A program made the translations under genes and the position numbers. Shown here in pieces: positions 27,217 to 35,196 of a stretch of DNA of 64,000 nucleotides. The notes under the pieces are model-generated. The model made no database searches, was not told the DNA's origin, and saw nothing but the letters and a program-made list of their open reading frames with translations. Each line of letters starts with the position of its first letter. Within the stretch, counting starts at the first letter, position 1. The DNA is taken from the NCBI RefSeq assembly GCF_000732905.1, contig NZ_CP007588.1:372001-436000 (forward strand), in the 5' to 3' direction. Source of the DNA: Weissella tructae. Lineage in GTDB: Bacteria; Bacillota; Bacilli; Lactobacillales; Lactobacillaceae.

Positions 27217-28053
27217 ATGACTTATAAAATGTTGGTATCCGATTTAGACGAAACATTGTTGAACAACGATGGGACTGTTCATGCAGAAAATGTACGTGCA
27301 ATCAAAGAAGCGATTGCGCAAGGTTTTAAATTTGTCCCCAATACTGGACGTGCATTTAGTTCAGTACAAGAATTGTTGAAAACATTAGGATTGTATGATG
27401 AAGCCGGACAATATGTGATTTCATACAATGGTGCTGCAATTGTTGAAAATGAAGGGAATAAAGTCCTAGTAACACGCGGAATGAAATTACCTTTAGCGCA
27501 ACGTATTTTAGATGCTGGTTTGATTGATGAGACAGTTGATGCCCACATCTACACAGTGGACACATTGTTTATTTACAATATTTCAGCATCTGACGCAAAG
27601 TACATGGCTGAACGTGGCGTGTCATACAAAGAAGTCGAAACATCAGATTTGTCATTCCTAGTGAATGAAGCACCGGTGATGAAGGTTATTTTTGAACACG
27701 AAGATTTAGCAGTTCGCGAAGCAATTAAGGCGTCTGTACTAGCGGCCGTGGGTGAAGAAACTGTGGAAGCAACATTCTCATCAGGTCGTTACATTGAATT
27801 TAATATGGCAGGTGTCGATAAGGGAAGTGCAAGTTTGATGCTTGGTGAGCGCCTAGGAATCACACGTGATGAAATTATTGCAGCTGGTGATAATAACAAT
27901 GATTTGAAGATGCTAACTGCAGTTGGACTAGGGGTTAGTGTTGCCAACGGAATCCCAGCAGTTCAAGAAGCCGCTGACATTGTTACTGAACGTACAAATA
28001 ACGAAGGTGCTGTTGCTGAAATCTTGGATCGTTTCGTGCTTGGAAAAGACTAA
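27217..28053 (+). CDS. Cof-type HAD-IIB family phosphatase
   Basis: A haloacid-dehalogenase phosphatase of about 278 residues. Motif I SDLDETLL, motif II in the ISYNGA segment, and motif III/IV AAGDNNNDLKML near residue 226 are all present; the C2B cap is between. The family hydrolyses sugar phosphates or flavin phosphates, with broad specificity. ATG 27217 is preferred over ATG 27211 because GGGGA then has normal spacing. Its stop overlaps the next start (TAATG). An extended -10 (TGG-TAAAAT, about 27174-27182) is upstream. Confidence 0.88.
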   Translation: MTYKMLVSDLDETLLNNDGTVHAENVRAIKEAIAQGFKFVPNTGRAFSSVQELLKTLGLYDEAGQYVISYNGAAIVENEGNKVLVTRGMKLPLAQRILDAGLIDETVDAHIYTVDTLFIYNISASDAKYMAERGVSYKEVETSDLSFLVNEAPVMKVIFEHEDLAVREAIKASVLAAVGEETVEATFSSGRYIEFNMAGVDKGSASLMLGERLGITRDEIIAAGDNNNDLKMLTAVGLGVSVANGIPAVQEAADIVTERTNNEGAVAEILDRFVLGKD

Positions 28054-28265
28054 TGATTAAATTAATGTACGTACTCTCAAGCGTGGTGACGATACTGGTA
28101 TTAATTGGTATTGCACTGCTTGGTGAACATCTTGCTTGGTCGCCAATGATGTTTATGAGTATGATATTGATTGGAGCGGTTGGTATGACTGTTCTGATGA
28201 CAGCTATCACGATATTATTGCAACGGTGGCAAAAGGAGCGTGAACAAAATGACGACAAGAGATGA
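28053..28265 (+). CDS. Small two-helix membrane protein of unknown function
   Basis: A 70-residue protein with two hydrophobic helices (about 5-25 and 31-57) and a charged C-terminus (QRWQKEREQNDDKR). I do not recognise a family. Its ATG overlaps the stop of the HAD gene (TAATG) and its end overlaps the CPBP protease start by 17 bases, so all three should be translated together. It has no own ribosome site beyond coupling. Real coding is supported by this tight fit and by amino-acid composition, not by a motif. Confidence 0.65.
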   Translation: MIKLMYVLSSVVTILVLIGIALLGEHLAWSPMMFMSMILIGAVGMTVLMTAITILLQRWQKEREQNDDKR

Positions 28266-28959
28266 TTGGCTGAATGGTGCCTTGTGGTTGATTGGTGGGA
28301 TTATTTTAGATTTCGCCATTCAAATTTTAGGTGTTGGTGCTAGCCAAGGGTTAGCCATGGTCTTTGGACAACCGGCAAATGGACTATTAGCAACTGTATT
28401 ACTGATTTTGATTGTGTTAGCGATGACTTACGGGATTGCAACATTACTGATTTATGCGGTCAGACTAAAGTCACCAAATTTACGTTTACATCCGATTAAG
28501 TGGGATCGATTGAAGTATGTATTCCTAGGATATGTTGGGATTGTTGTCGGGATTATGTTGGTCAATTTTGTCCGTGTGTTACTGACCGGTGATGTAGATG
28601 TTGCGACTAACCAACAAGTCTTACAAGATACGTTCAATCAAGGTCCATACGGGATTGTATTTGTTGGGGTACTAGCGATTATTGTGGCGCCGATTGTGGA
28701 AGAATTGATTTTCCGTGGGATTGTGATGAACTACTTTTTTAAAAATAAGGGGTGGTGGTGGAATATTATCTTATCAGCTGGTCTGTTTGGTTATTTCCAC
28801 GTCTATGCGGCTTTCAATCCATTCGACTTTTTACAATACGCCTTAATGGGTGGTATCCTAGCATATATCTACAAAAAGACGCATCAACTCCAATATGCAA
28901 TGTTGGCGCATGCGTTGAACAACACACTTTCATTCCTAGCCATGATGGCAATGCTATAA
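28249..28959 (+). CDS. CPBP family intramembrane metalloprotease
   Basis: A polytopic membrane protein of 236 residues in the CPBP (CAAX protease/bacteriocin-processing) family. The three motifs are present: EELIFRG (EExxxR), FGYFHVYAA with a metal-binding His, and HALNN (HxxxN) near the C-terminus. Roughly six to seven hydrophobic segments are seen. ATG 28249 follows AAAGGAG by 10 bases and is preferred to GTG 28240. Such proteins are linked to bacteriocin self-immunity or prenyl-protein-like processing; no bacteriocin gene is near, so the substrate is unknown. Confidence 0.9.
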   Translation: MTTRDDWLNGALWLIGGIILDFAIQILGVGASQGLAMVFGQPANGLLATVLLILIVLAMTYGIATLLIYAVRLKSPNLRLHPIKWDRLKYVFLGYVGIVVGIMLVNFVRVLLTGDVDVATNQQVLQDTFNQGPYGIVFVGVLAIIVAPIVEELIFRGIVMNYFFKNKGWWWNIILSAGLFGYFHVYAAFNPFDFLQYALMGGILAYIYKKTHQLQYAMLAHALNNTLSFLAMMAML

Positions 28960-28999
28960 ACGTTTAACTGGGAATTAAGCACAATATAGGAGGCATGAC

Positions 29000-29518
29000 A
29001 TGACAGAATATCTATACACAACTTTTGGTAGTGAAGAAGTTTTACAAATGGTTCGAGAAGCTAATCCCGAACGTGGGTTAATGTTGACGGTGGACGATAC
29101 TGATCCATTGCGTTACCAACTGCTTGATAAGACGACAGCTAAGTCTGTGTTCAGTACACCAACAAGTTATGAAATTTTATCTCAAACAGGTAAGTCTAAG
29201 GAAATTCGTGGATGGATGAATTTCACATTTTTGACTATTTCAGACCAAGAACGTGCCAACTTTATCCGTCGTTGGGAAACATTCCAAACACATGGATTTG
29301 ATCAAGTTGATGGTTTCATGAGCGCCTTCTTGCTACAACGTACTGATGAACCGCAACAAATGGCTATTTTGACAACGTGGACGTTAAAGGAATTCTGGAC
29401 AATTTGGGATGATGAAACAGAAAATCCATTAACACCATATGAAGCTATGGCATCACGTTACGGACTACGTAATAGTCAATACTCATTTGCTGCCTTTAGT
29501 AAGCAAACGCTAGATTAG
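29000..29518 (+). CDS. ABM-like (antibiotic biosynthesis monooxygenase fold) protein
   Basis: A 172-residue protein. The part from about residue 70 (FTFLTISDQERANFIRRWE) through VDGFMSAFLLQR and TTWTLKEFWTIW has the pattern of a dimeric alpha-beta barrel, as in the ABM and HmoB-like group. The length is close to that of Bacillus HmoB, a heme-degrading monooxygenase, but I cannot confirm heme ligands, so no enzyme name is given. AGGAGGC precedes ATG 29000. It is 15 nt from psiE, so they are probably one unit. Confidence 0.6.
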   Translation: MTEYLYTTFGSEEVLQMVREANPERGLMLTVDDTDPLRYQLLDKTTAKSVFSTPTSYEILSQTGKSKEIRGWMNFTFLTISDQERANFIRRWETFQTHGFDQVDGFMSAFLLQRTDEPQQMAILTTWTLKEFWTIWDDETENPLTPYEAMASRYGLRNSQYSFAAFSKQTLD

Positions 29519-29533
29519 ACAGGAAAGTAACAC

Positions 29534-29998
29534 ATGAAAAAAATTGTAACTGGCTTTTATGAACACACGCTTGAATGGGGAATGTTAGCGTTAGGAGTGA
29601 TCTTGTTAGGTTTCTTTTTCCGCGACACCTTCTTATTGGCACAAATGGTGTTCACGGCCAACATGACAGCAGATTTTTATGCTATCAGTGAATTAGTTTT
29701 AGAAACATTTTTGTTTTTTGAATTTGTGGTTTTGACGCGTGAATATTTCATCACCAACCATATTTCATTAACAAACTTTATGTACATCGGAATTACAGCC
29801 ATGTTACGTAATTTATTGGTCAATCATGCCAACGCAACTGAAGTGTTGATTCAAGCGTTTGCTATTGTGGTACTATTGCTTGGGTTGATGGGATATTTGT
29901 TGGTTAACCAACGCCTAACGAACTTAAAGCATGCGGATGAACGTGATACGATTGACTTTGAAATCAAGCATGAAGCCGATCGCTTAAAGCGCGACTAA
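29534..29998 (+). CDS. psiE: PsiE family (phosphate-starvation-inducible) membrane protein
   Basis: A 154-residue membrane protein with four hydrophobic helices. The block FFEFVVLTREYF, followed by ISLTNFMYIGITAMLRNLLV, matches the PsiE pattern. PsiE is induced by phosphate starvation in E. coli, but its role is unknown, and in lactic acid bacteria there is no data I can rely on. AGGAAAG precedes ATG 29534. The gene is between the ABM-like protein and mecA and shares their direction. Confidence 0.82.
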   Translation: MKKIVTGFYEHTLEWGMLALGVILLGFFFRDTFLLAQMVFTANMTADFYAISELVLETFLFFEFVVLTREYFITNHISLTNFMYIGITAMLRNLLVNHANATEVLIQAFAIVVLLLGLMGYLLVNQRLTNLKHADERDTIDFEIKHEADRLKRD

Positions 29999-30032
29999 AG
30001 AATGATAAATAGCACTGAAAGGAGCAGTTTAA

Positions 30033-30722
30033 ATGGATTACGAACGAATTAATGAAGATACTATTCGTGTGATGATGACACCAGATGATTTATCTGATTA
30101 CGATGTTGCACTAATGGACTTATTAGAAAGCCAAGAAAAAATGGAACGTTTCTTCTACTCAGTGCTGGAAGACGTTGATGCTGATCACGACTTTATGGAT
30201 AATGATGCCGTAACGTTCCAAATTTTGCCGAGTGGTCAAGGCTTAGAACTCTTTATTTCTAAGAACCTAAGTGACCATACGGGGATGAGTAAGGCTGTTG
30301 CAAATGCATTGAATCAAACAGAAGGTGATGAGCCTGATGATGATGTTAAGGAAGAACTATTGAATCGCTTATTGGGATTTGATGATACGACACCTAAGCA
30401 TGATGATCGTAAAACAGTCGTTGCAGATGAAACGGTGGAAACACAAATCCAAGTTGAATTTGCCACGTTTGAAGATGTTTTGCATTTCGCGCAAATGCAA
30501 CCTAAGCTATATGCAACTGAACAATTGTTCCGTTACCAAGATAAATATTATTTGGTTATGACCTTTGATGAAGCACATGAAATGGCAACAATCAAAGATA
30601 GCACAGCAATTGCCCGTGAATATGGGACAGTAAGTCCAGTTTCAGCGGATGTTTTGCATGAACACGGTGAACAGATTTTTGCGGAAGAGGCAACGAGCCA
30701 ATTACGCCATTATTTTGACTAA
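30033..30722 (+). CDS. mecA: Adaptor protein MecA
   Basis: Adaptor that brings substrates to the ClpC unfoldase, with roles in competence and stress control. 229 residues. The N-terminal substrate-binding part (MDYERINEDTIRVMMTPDDL in parts) is followed by an acidic linker (DEPDDDVKEE) and the C-terminal ClpC-binding ferredoxin-like domain (QVEFATFEDVLHFA onward). GAAAGGAG precedes ATG 30033. A terminator follows immediately. Confidence 0.93.
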   Translation: MDYERINEDTIRVMMTPDDLSDYDVALMDLLESQEKMERFFYSVLEDVDADHDFMDNDAVTFQILPSGQGLELFISKNLSDHTGMSKAVANALNQTEGDEPDDDVKEELLNRLLGFDDTTPKHDDRKTVVADETVETQIQVEFATFEDVLHFAQMQPKLYATEQLFRYQDKYYLVMTFDEAHEMATIKDSTAIAREYGTVSPVSADVLHEHGEQIFAEEATSQLRHYFD

Positions 30723-30745
30723 AAATAGCATGCAATATTTAGAAG

Positions 30746-30768
30746 AATCGCCTTAGGGCGATTTTTTT
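30746..30768 (+). terminator. Terminator of mecA
   Basis: AATCGCC / GGCGATT with TTAG loop followed by seven T residues. Confidence 0.82.
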
Positions 30769-30813
30769 ATTGGCTAAAAAATTAGAGGGAACCCACGAAA
30801 GACTCTGTAAAAA

Positions 30814-30822
30814 TGGTACAAT
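30814..30822 (+). promoter_or_regulatory. Extended -10 promoter of pepF
   Basis: TGG-TACAAT (hexamer 30817-30822), 32 bases before the pepF start; -35 not recognisable. Confidence 0.45.
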
Positions 30823-30854
30823 ACTAGCAATAAAATTAATTGGAGGACCGATAG

Positions 30855-32666
30855 ATGAGTCAAGAACTTTTACAACGAGATGAATTGCCAACGGCAATGA
30901 CTTGGGATCTCGCAACTATTTTTCCAAATGATGATGCTTGGGAAGATTTATTTGAAGATGTTGCTGAACGTCTAGAGTCAGCTGAATACTTTGCCGGAAC
31001 TGTTACAAATTCAGGACCACAATTGTTAGGTGCCTTACAATATGGTTTGAACTTGATGCGTGACTTAGAAAAAGTTTACGTATATGCATCAATGAAAAGT
31101 GACCAAGATACAGCGAATGGTTATTACCAAGCGATGAATAATCGTGCGGAAGCGTTGGGTGCCCAAGTTGGTGCAGCGATTGCTTTCTTTGATCCAGCTA
31201 TCTTGGCCTTAACAGAAGCAGAATTAGCGGCTTTGTTTGAAGAGACACCAGAATTAGCACAATTCGAACATTACTTTGAAAGCCTATTAACACAACGTGG
31301 CCACGTGTTACCAGCGGAACAAGAAACATTATTGGCTGCGGCTGGAGATATCTTTGGTGCCTCACAACGTACCTTTAGTGTCTTAGACAACGCTGACATT
31401 CAATTTGGGCGTGTTGAAAACGCTGATGGTGAATGGGAACAATTGTCAAATGGTGTGTATTCAAAGTTACTAGAATCAACAGATGGGCGTGTTCGTCAAG
31501 ATGCCTTCCAAACATTCTATGAATCATATATCGCTTTAGAAAACACATTGGCCTCAACATTAGCTAGTCATGTTAAGGGACACAATTATATGGCTCGTGT
31601 TCATAATTATGAAACAGCCCGTCAATCTTCATTGGCAAGTAACCATGTACCAGAAGCAGTGTATGAAACATTGGTGACAGAAACAAACAAGGCACTACCA
31701 TTGCTACACCGTTACGTGGCTTTGCGTAAGCGTTTATTAGGTGTTTCAGAACTACATTCATATGATTTGTACACACCAATCTTGGGTGAACCAGATTACG
31801 CCATCGATTATACATCTGCACAAGCGACAGCGTTAGAAGCGTTGCGTCCATTAGGGGATGACTATTTAGATGTTGTAAACAAGGCATTTGATGAACGTTG
31901 GATTGACGTACCTGAAAACAAGGGAAAGCGCTCAGGGGCTTATTCTGGTGGTTCTTATGATACGAATCCGTTTATTTTGTTGAATTGGGTTGATAACTTG
32001 AACAACTTGTACACATTGGTGCATGAGATGGGGCACAGTGTTCACAGTTACTTAACACGTCAAAATCAACCATATCACTACGGTGATTACCCAATCTTCT
32101 TGGCGGAAATTGCCTCAACAACGAATGAAAATCTGTTAACAGATTATTTGTTGGAAACAATTGATGATAAGGCGTTACGTGCGTTTGTATTGAATCAATA
32201 TTTAGATGGTGTAAAGGGAACGATGTTCCGTCAAACACAATTTGCGGAATTTGAACAATGGATGCATCATCAAGATGCGCAAGGTATTCCGTTGACGGCT
32301 GATGTTTTGAACGAAGCGTATGCTGAATTAAACCAACGTTACTACGGTCCAAGTCTTGAAGTTGATCCAGAAATTGCGAATGAATGGTCACGTATTCCAC
32401 ACTTCTACTACAATTTCTATGTCTTCCAATACAGTACTGGATTCGCTGCTGCAACAGCGATGGCACATGAAATGAAGACAAAGGGTGCGACAGCCGTGGA
32501 TGCATACAAGAACTATTTGAAGGCTGGTTCATCAGCGTTCCCAATTGATGTGATGAAGACAGCAGGGGTTGATATGTTACAACCAACATACTTGCAAGAA
32601 ACATTTGCGATTTTTGAAGAACGACTAAATGAATTTGAAGCATTAGTTAATGAATTAGATATGTAA
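30855..32666 (+). CDS. pepF: Oligoendopeptidase F
   Basis: M3B zinc metallopeptidase that degrades oligopeptides in the cytosol. 603 residues with no signal peptide. The zinc motif HEMGH is in LVHEMGHSVHSYL (near residue 391), and the third ligand Glu lies in FLAEIASTTNE about 25 residues later. GGAGG precedes ATG 30855. In lactic acid bacteria it works with the casein-peptide uptake systems; none are adjacent here. It has its own promoter. Confidence 0.96.
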   Translation: MSQELLQRDELPTAMTWDLATIFPNDDAWEDLFEDVAERLESAEYFAGTVTNSGPQLLGALQYGLNLMRDLEKVYVYASMKSDQDTANGYYQAMNNRAEALGAQVGAAIAFFDPAILALTEAELAALFEETPELAQFEHYFESLLTQRGHVLPAEQETLLAAAGDIFGASQRTFSVLDNADIQFGRVENADGEWEQLSNGVYSKLLESTDGRVRQDAFQTFYESYIALENTLASTLASHVKGHNYMARVHNYETARQSSLASNHVPEAVYETLVTETNKALPLLHRYVALRKRLLGVSELHSYDLYTPILGEPDYAIDYTSAQATALEALRPLGDDYLDVVNKAFDERWIDVPENKGKRSGAYSGGSYDTNPFILLNWVDNLNNLYTLVHEMGHSVHSYLTRQNQPYHYGDYPIFLAEIASTTNENLLTDYLLETIDDKALRAFVLNQYLDGVKGTMFRQTQFAEFEQWMHHQDAQGIPLTADVLNEAYAELNQRYYGPSLEVDPEIANEWSRIPHFYYNFYVFQYSTGFAAATAMAHEMKTKGATAVDAYKNYLKAGSSAFPIDVMKTAGVDMLQPTYLQETFAIFEERLNEFEALVNELDM

Positions 32667-32752
32667 GTTCTATGCATTTTCAAGGCATTCACTTGTCGCA
32701 TAATCGATAAACATGTAGAATTACAGTTATAAAAGAAATTGGAGGGATTTAT

Positions 32753-33109
32753 ATGACACTGGGAGGAATTGCGTGGCTGATTGTCGCGATTGCGATTTTG
32801 TTGTTTTTGGGGTCAATTAGTTTCATGATTTTCCGCATTACGCAACCGTTGAAGAATGTGTTGAAGGACGTTGATATCATTGCTCGTGAAGCAGATGACT
32901 TGTTGGTAAATACTAACGTGTTGTTGGAAGATGTTAACGGTAAGGTCGAAGTTCTTGACCCAGCCTTCCAAGCGGTAGCGGATTTGGGAGAATCAGTTTC
33001 TGATTTGAACGACGCAGCTCGTAACTTGACGACTAAGATCGGTACAAGCAACATGTCAAAGATGGGACTATTATTTGCGACATTTAACGGAATGCGTAAG
33101 GGATCATAA
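32753..33109 (+). CDS. DUF948 membrane-anchored protein
   Basis: A 118-residue protein with one N-terminal transmembrane helix (IAWLIVAIAILLFLGSISFM) followed by a long helical part rich in Asp, Leu and Val (heptad-like NVLLEDVNGKVEVLD). It matches DUF948, found next to YtxH-like genes in Lactobacillales. Role unknown; probably a cell-envelope protein. GGAGGGATT precedes ATG 32753. Confidence 0.85.
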   Translation: MTLGGIAWLIVAIAILLFLGSISFMIFRITQPLKNVLKDVDIIAREADDLLVNTNVLLEDVNGKVEVLDPAFQAVADLGESVSDLNDAARNLTTKIGTSNMSKMGLLFATFNGMRKGS

Positions 33110-33141
33110 AAACGCATAGCTTATAAACTGGAGGGGAAACC

Positions 33142-33870
33142 ATGGCAAACGGATTTATTAAGGGATTGTTGGTAGGTGGAGCAGCCGCTGCTGCTGGATA
33201 CGCTGGATACAAGATGTTGAATGAAAATCAAAAGAAGGAAGTTAACCGCAAAGTTGCGGATGCAACTGACTCAGTGATTGAATACATCTTAGATGCTGAA
33301 GCAATTGCAAGCGCTACTTTTGCTGCTGCAAAGGCTAAGGCAGAAGATTCACTTGAAGAAGCTGGTTTGGAAGAAAAGTTTGGTGCCTTGAAGGATCAAG
33401 CTGAAGGTTTCGTGAACCAAGCTATGGATAAGGCACAATCTTTTAAGGATGATGCTGAATTAGTTGAAGCTGTTACTGAAGCTGACATTTTGTTGGATGC
33501 AAGTGACTTGGCTGCTGAAGTAACAACACCTGAAAAGGTTGAAGTTGTTGTTTTGGAAGCACGTCCATTGCCAGAAAAGGAAGTTCCAGAAGCTGAATTG
33601 AAGGCAACTGCAAAGGAACAAGTTAAGAGCTTGGCTAAGTCAAGCAAGAAGCCTTTGTCAGAATCAAAGAAGCAAGGTTTGGCTGAAGAAACAGAAGACA
33701 AGAACAAGTCTGCTGCTAAGTCAAAGTCAACTAAGAAGTCTAGCTCACCAAAGAAGAAGGCTGCTAAGTCAAAGTCAGATACATTATCAAAGTCTGATCG
33801 TCCTGCATTGTCAAAGAGTGAAAAGTCATTGGCAGATACAGACAAGAAGGGTTTGGCTGATAAGAAGTAA
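33142..33870 (+). CDS. YtxH-like envelope protein with Lys/Ser-rich tail
   Basis: A 242-residue protein. It starts with a short glycine-alanine helix (IKGLLVGGAAAAAGYAGYKM) as in YtxH proteins, then an alpha-helical acidic middle (residues 30-150). The last about 85 residues are Lys, Ser and Ala-rich, with KSKSTKKSSSPKKKAAKS and repeated LSKSD/LADKK blocks, recalling histone-like tails or LTA-binding tails. The tail could bind nucleic acid or teichoic acid; this is inference. GGAGGGG precedes ATG 33142. Order DUF948-YtxH-pepQ-ccpA is common in lactobacilli. Confidence 0.82.
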   Translation: MANGFIKGLLVGGAAAAAGYAGYKMLNENQKKEVNRKVADATDSVIEYILDAEAIASATFAAAKAKAEDSLEEAGLEEKFGALKDQAEGFVNQAMDKAQSFKDDAELVEAVTEADILLDASDLAAEVTTPEKVEVVVLEARPLPEKEVPEAELKATAKEQVKSLAKSSKKPLSESKKQGLAEETEDKNKSAAKSKSTKKSSSPKKKAAKSKSDTLSKSDRPALSKSEKSLADTDKKGLADKK

Positions 33871-33888
33871 TTTATCAATGTCATCAAT

Positions 33889-33921
33889 GAAAAAACCACA
33901 TCGTAGAGATGTGGTTTTTTT
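33889..33921. terminator. Bidirectional terminator between YtxH-like gene and pepQ
   Basis: AAAACCACATC / GATGTGGTTTT with 5-base loop, A and T runs on both sides; it touches the stop codon of pepQ. Confidence 0.88.
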
Positions 33922-35022
33922 TTAGTCAATAATAAGTAGTTCTTTTGATGTATGTGTAAATGATTCAGATCCTGATTCAGTCACAACAACGGAATCTTCA
34001 ATACGAATACCTAAATCACCGGGGATGTAAATTCCGGGTTCGATAGAAAAAGTCATACCGGGTTCCAGAATAACATCATTGCCAGCCGCAATTTGTAGTG
34101 ATTCATGAACAGATGAACCCAAACCATGGCCTAGGCGATGGATAAAGAAATCACCGAATCCACCCTCAGTAATAATGTCACGAGCAATCTTATCTAAGCT
34201 ACCTGTTGTAATACCAGGCTTAACCGCTGCTTGCGCTTCACGTTGTGCCTTTAGAACTAGTTGGTAGATATCACGTTGACGGAATGAAACGGAATTAAAG
34301 GCCACTGTTCGGGTCGCATCTGATACATAACCATCATAGATTGTTCCCAAGTCGAATAGGGCCATTTGTCCACCTTTAAGCTTAGTATCGTTCGTTGCGC
34401 CGTGTGGATCTGCCGCATGCGGACCAAATTGTACCATGGTGTCAAAAGACATGCCTGTAACACCGTTCATCTTTAATTTATATTCTAATTCGGCTTGGAC
34501 GCTTAATTCAGTGATACCGGTACGTAATGCATCAAAACCATATTGGAAAGCTAGGTCAGCATCACGACCAGCTGCGTGCATTTTAGCGATTTCATCGGGG
34601 GTCTTAATAAGACGCATACGTTCAATAATTGGTGACAAATCAGCCGTAAACTTTAAATCAGGGAATGCCGTTTGTAAGGCATTCGCTTTATTAAGGGTTA
34701 ATTGTTGTTGTTCAACGGCCCAGCGTGTTGTGTGTGCTGTTGTCTCACGAATGTGTTCGGCGATTAGAGCAAATGGATTTTCAGAATCTTGGTAACCATA
34801 GACTGGATATTGCCAACCCGTTGCTCTTACTGCTTGAACTTCTAATGCGGGTGCAAAAATGAACGGATCATTTTGCGGAAAAACAAATAATGCTAGAATT
34901 CGTTCGATTGGATCTGATTCAAATCCTGTTAAATATGAGATTGAATGGAAATCAGAAAAGTAGGCAACATCAATGCCTTCAGTGTTAAGCCAGTTTTGGA
35001 CTTGCGTTAGATGTGTCGTCAT
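33922..35022 (-). CDS. pepQ: Xaa-Pro dipeptidase PepQ
   Basis: M24B metallopeptidase cleaving Xaa-Pro dipeptides. 366 residues with the five metal ligands of the pita-bread fold: Asp in FDLGTIYDGYVSDATRT (two ligands), His in HRLGHGLGSSVHE, Glu in SIEPGIYIPG, and Glu in RIEDSVVV. The N-terminal creatinase-like domain is present. It is divergent from ccpA, a conserved arrangement in lactobacilli; the intergenic region has a palindrome and a cre site. AAAGGAG lies before the ATG. Confidence 0.96.
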   Translation of the reverse strand: MTTHLTQVQNWLNTEGIDVAYFSDFHSISYLTGFESDPIERILALFVFPQNDPFIFAPALEVQAVRATGWQYPVYGYQDSENPFALIAEHIRETTAHTTRWAVEQQQLTLNKANALQTAFPDLKFTADLSPIIERMRLIKTPDEIAKMHAAGRDADLAFQYGFDALRTGITELSVQAELEYKLKMNGVTGMSFDTMVQFGPHAADPHGATNDTKLKGGQMALFDLGTIYDGYVSDATRTVAFNSVSFRQRDIYQLVLKAQREAQAAVKPGITTGSLDKIARDIITEGGFGDFFIHRLGHGLGSSVHESLQIAAGNDVILEPGMTFSIEPGIYIPGDLGIRIEDSVVVTESGSESFTHTSKELLIID

Positions 35023-35079
35023 ATCAGAACTCCTTTGATTGAATTATATCTATTGTACTCTTTTAATTAAAAAATGTTT

Positions 35080-35095
35080 GTGCTAAAATTAGCAC
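35080..35095. repeat. Palindrome GTGCTAA-AA-TTAGCAC in pepQ-ccpA intergenic region
   Basis: Perfect 7-bp arms with two-base centre, in the 174-base gap between the divergent genes. Likely an operator; regulator unknown. It is not a CIRCE element, as the arms are in reverse order. Confidence 0.55.
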
Positions 35096-35101
35096 TTGGC
35101 T

Positions 35102-35131
35102 TTGAAAAGATTAATGAAAACGTGTTATACT
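35102..35131 (+). promoter_or_regulatory. ccpA promoter
   Basis: TTGAAA (35102-35107), 18-base spacer, TATACT (35126-35131), with TGT just before the -10. The start point falls at about 35138, on the cre site. Confidence 0.65.
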
Positions 35132-35136
35132 TACCG

Positions 35137-35150
35137 AGTAAGCGCTTTCT
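35137..35150. promoter_or_regulatory. cre site at ccpA
   Basis: AGTAAGCGCTTTCT matches the consensus TGWAANCGNTNWCA at all but the two end bases. It overlaps the predicted transcription start of ccpA, suggesting autoregulation. Confidence 0.75.
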
Positions 35151-35196
35151 GAAATACTCCCCCAGATTTTAATCTCAGGGAATGAGGAGAATTATA

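Noticed and set aside
28249-28959. CPBP protease as a bacteriocin immunity gene with a hidden bacteriocin nearby
   Set aside because: No double-glycine leader peptide or small cationic product was found in the flanks; the 70-residue neighbour is a membrane protein without such a leader.
31972-32643. Minus-strand frame of 223 codons inside pepF, and one of 185 codons at 14470-15027 inside smc
   Set aside because: Both are antisense to well-supported genes, His/Leu/Ser-rich and without ribosome sites.
33396-33929. Minus-strand frame of 177 codons opposite the YtxH-like gene
   Set aside because: Mirror of the Lys/Ala-rich code; crosses the terminator and the pepQ end.
35080-35095. CIRCE element (HrcA) between pepQ and ccpA
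   Set aside because: CIRCE is TTAGCACTC-N9-GAGTGCTAA; here the arms are in opposite order with a 2-base centre.
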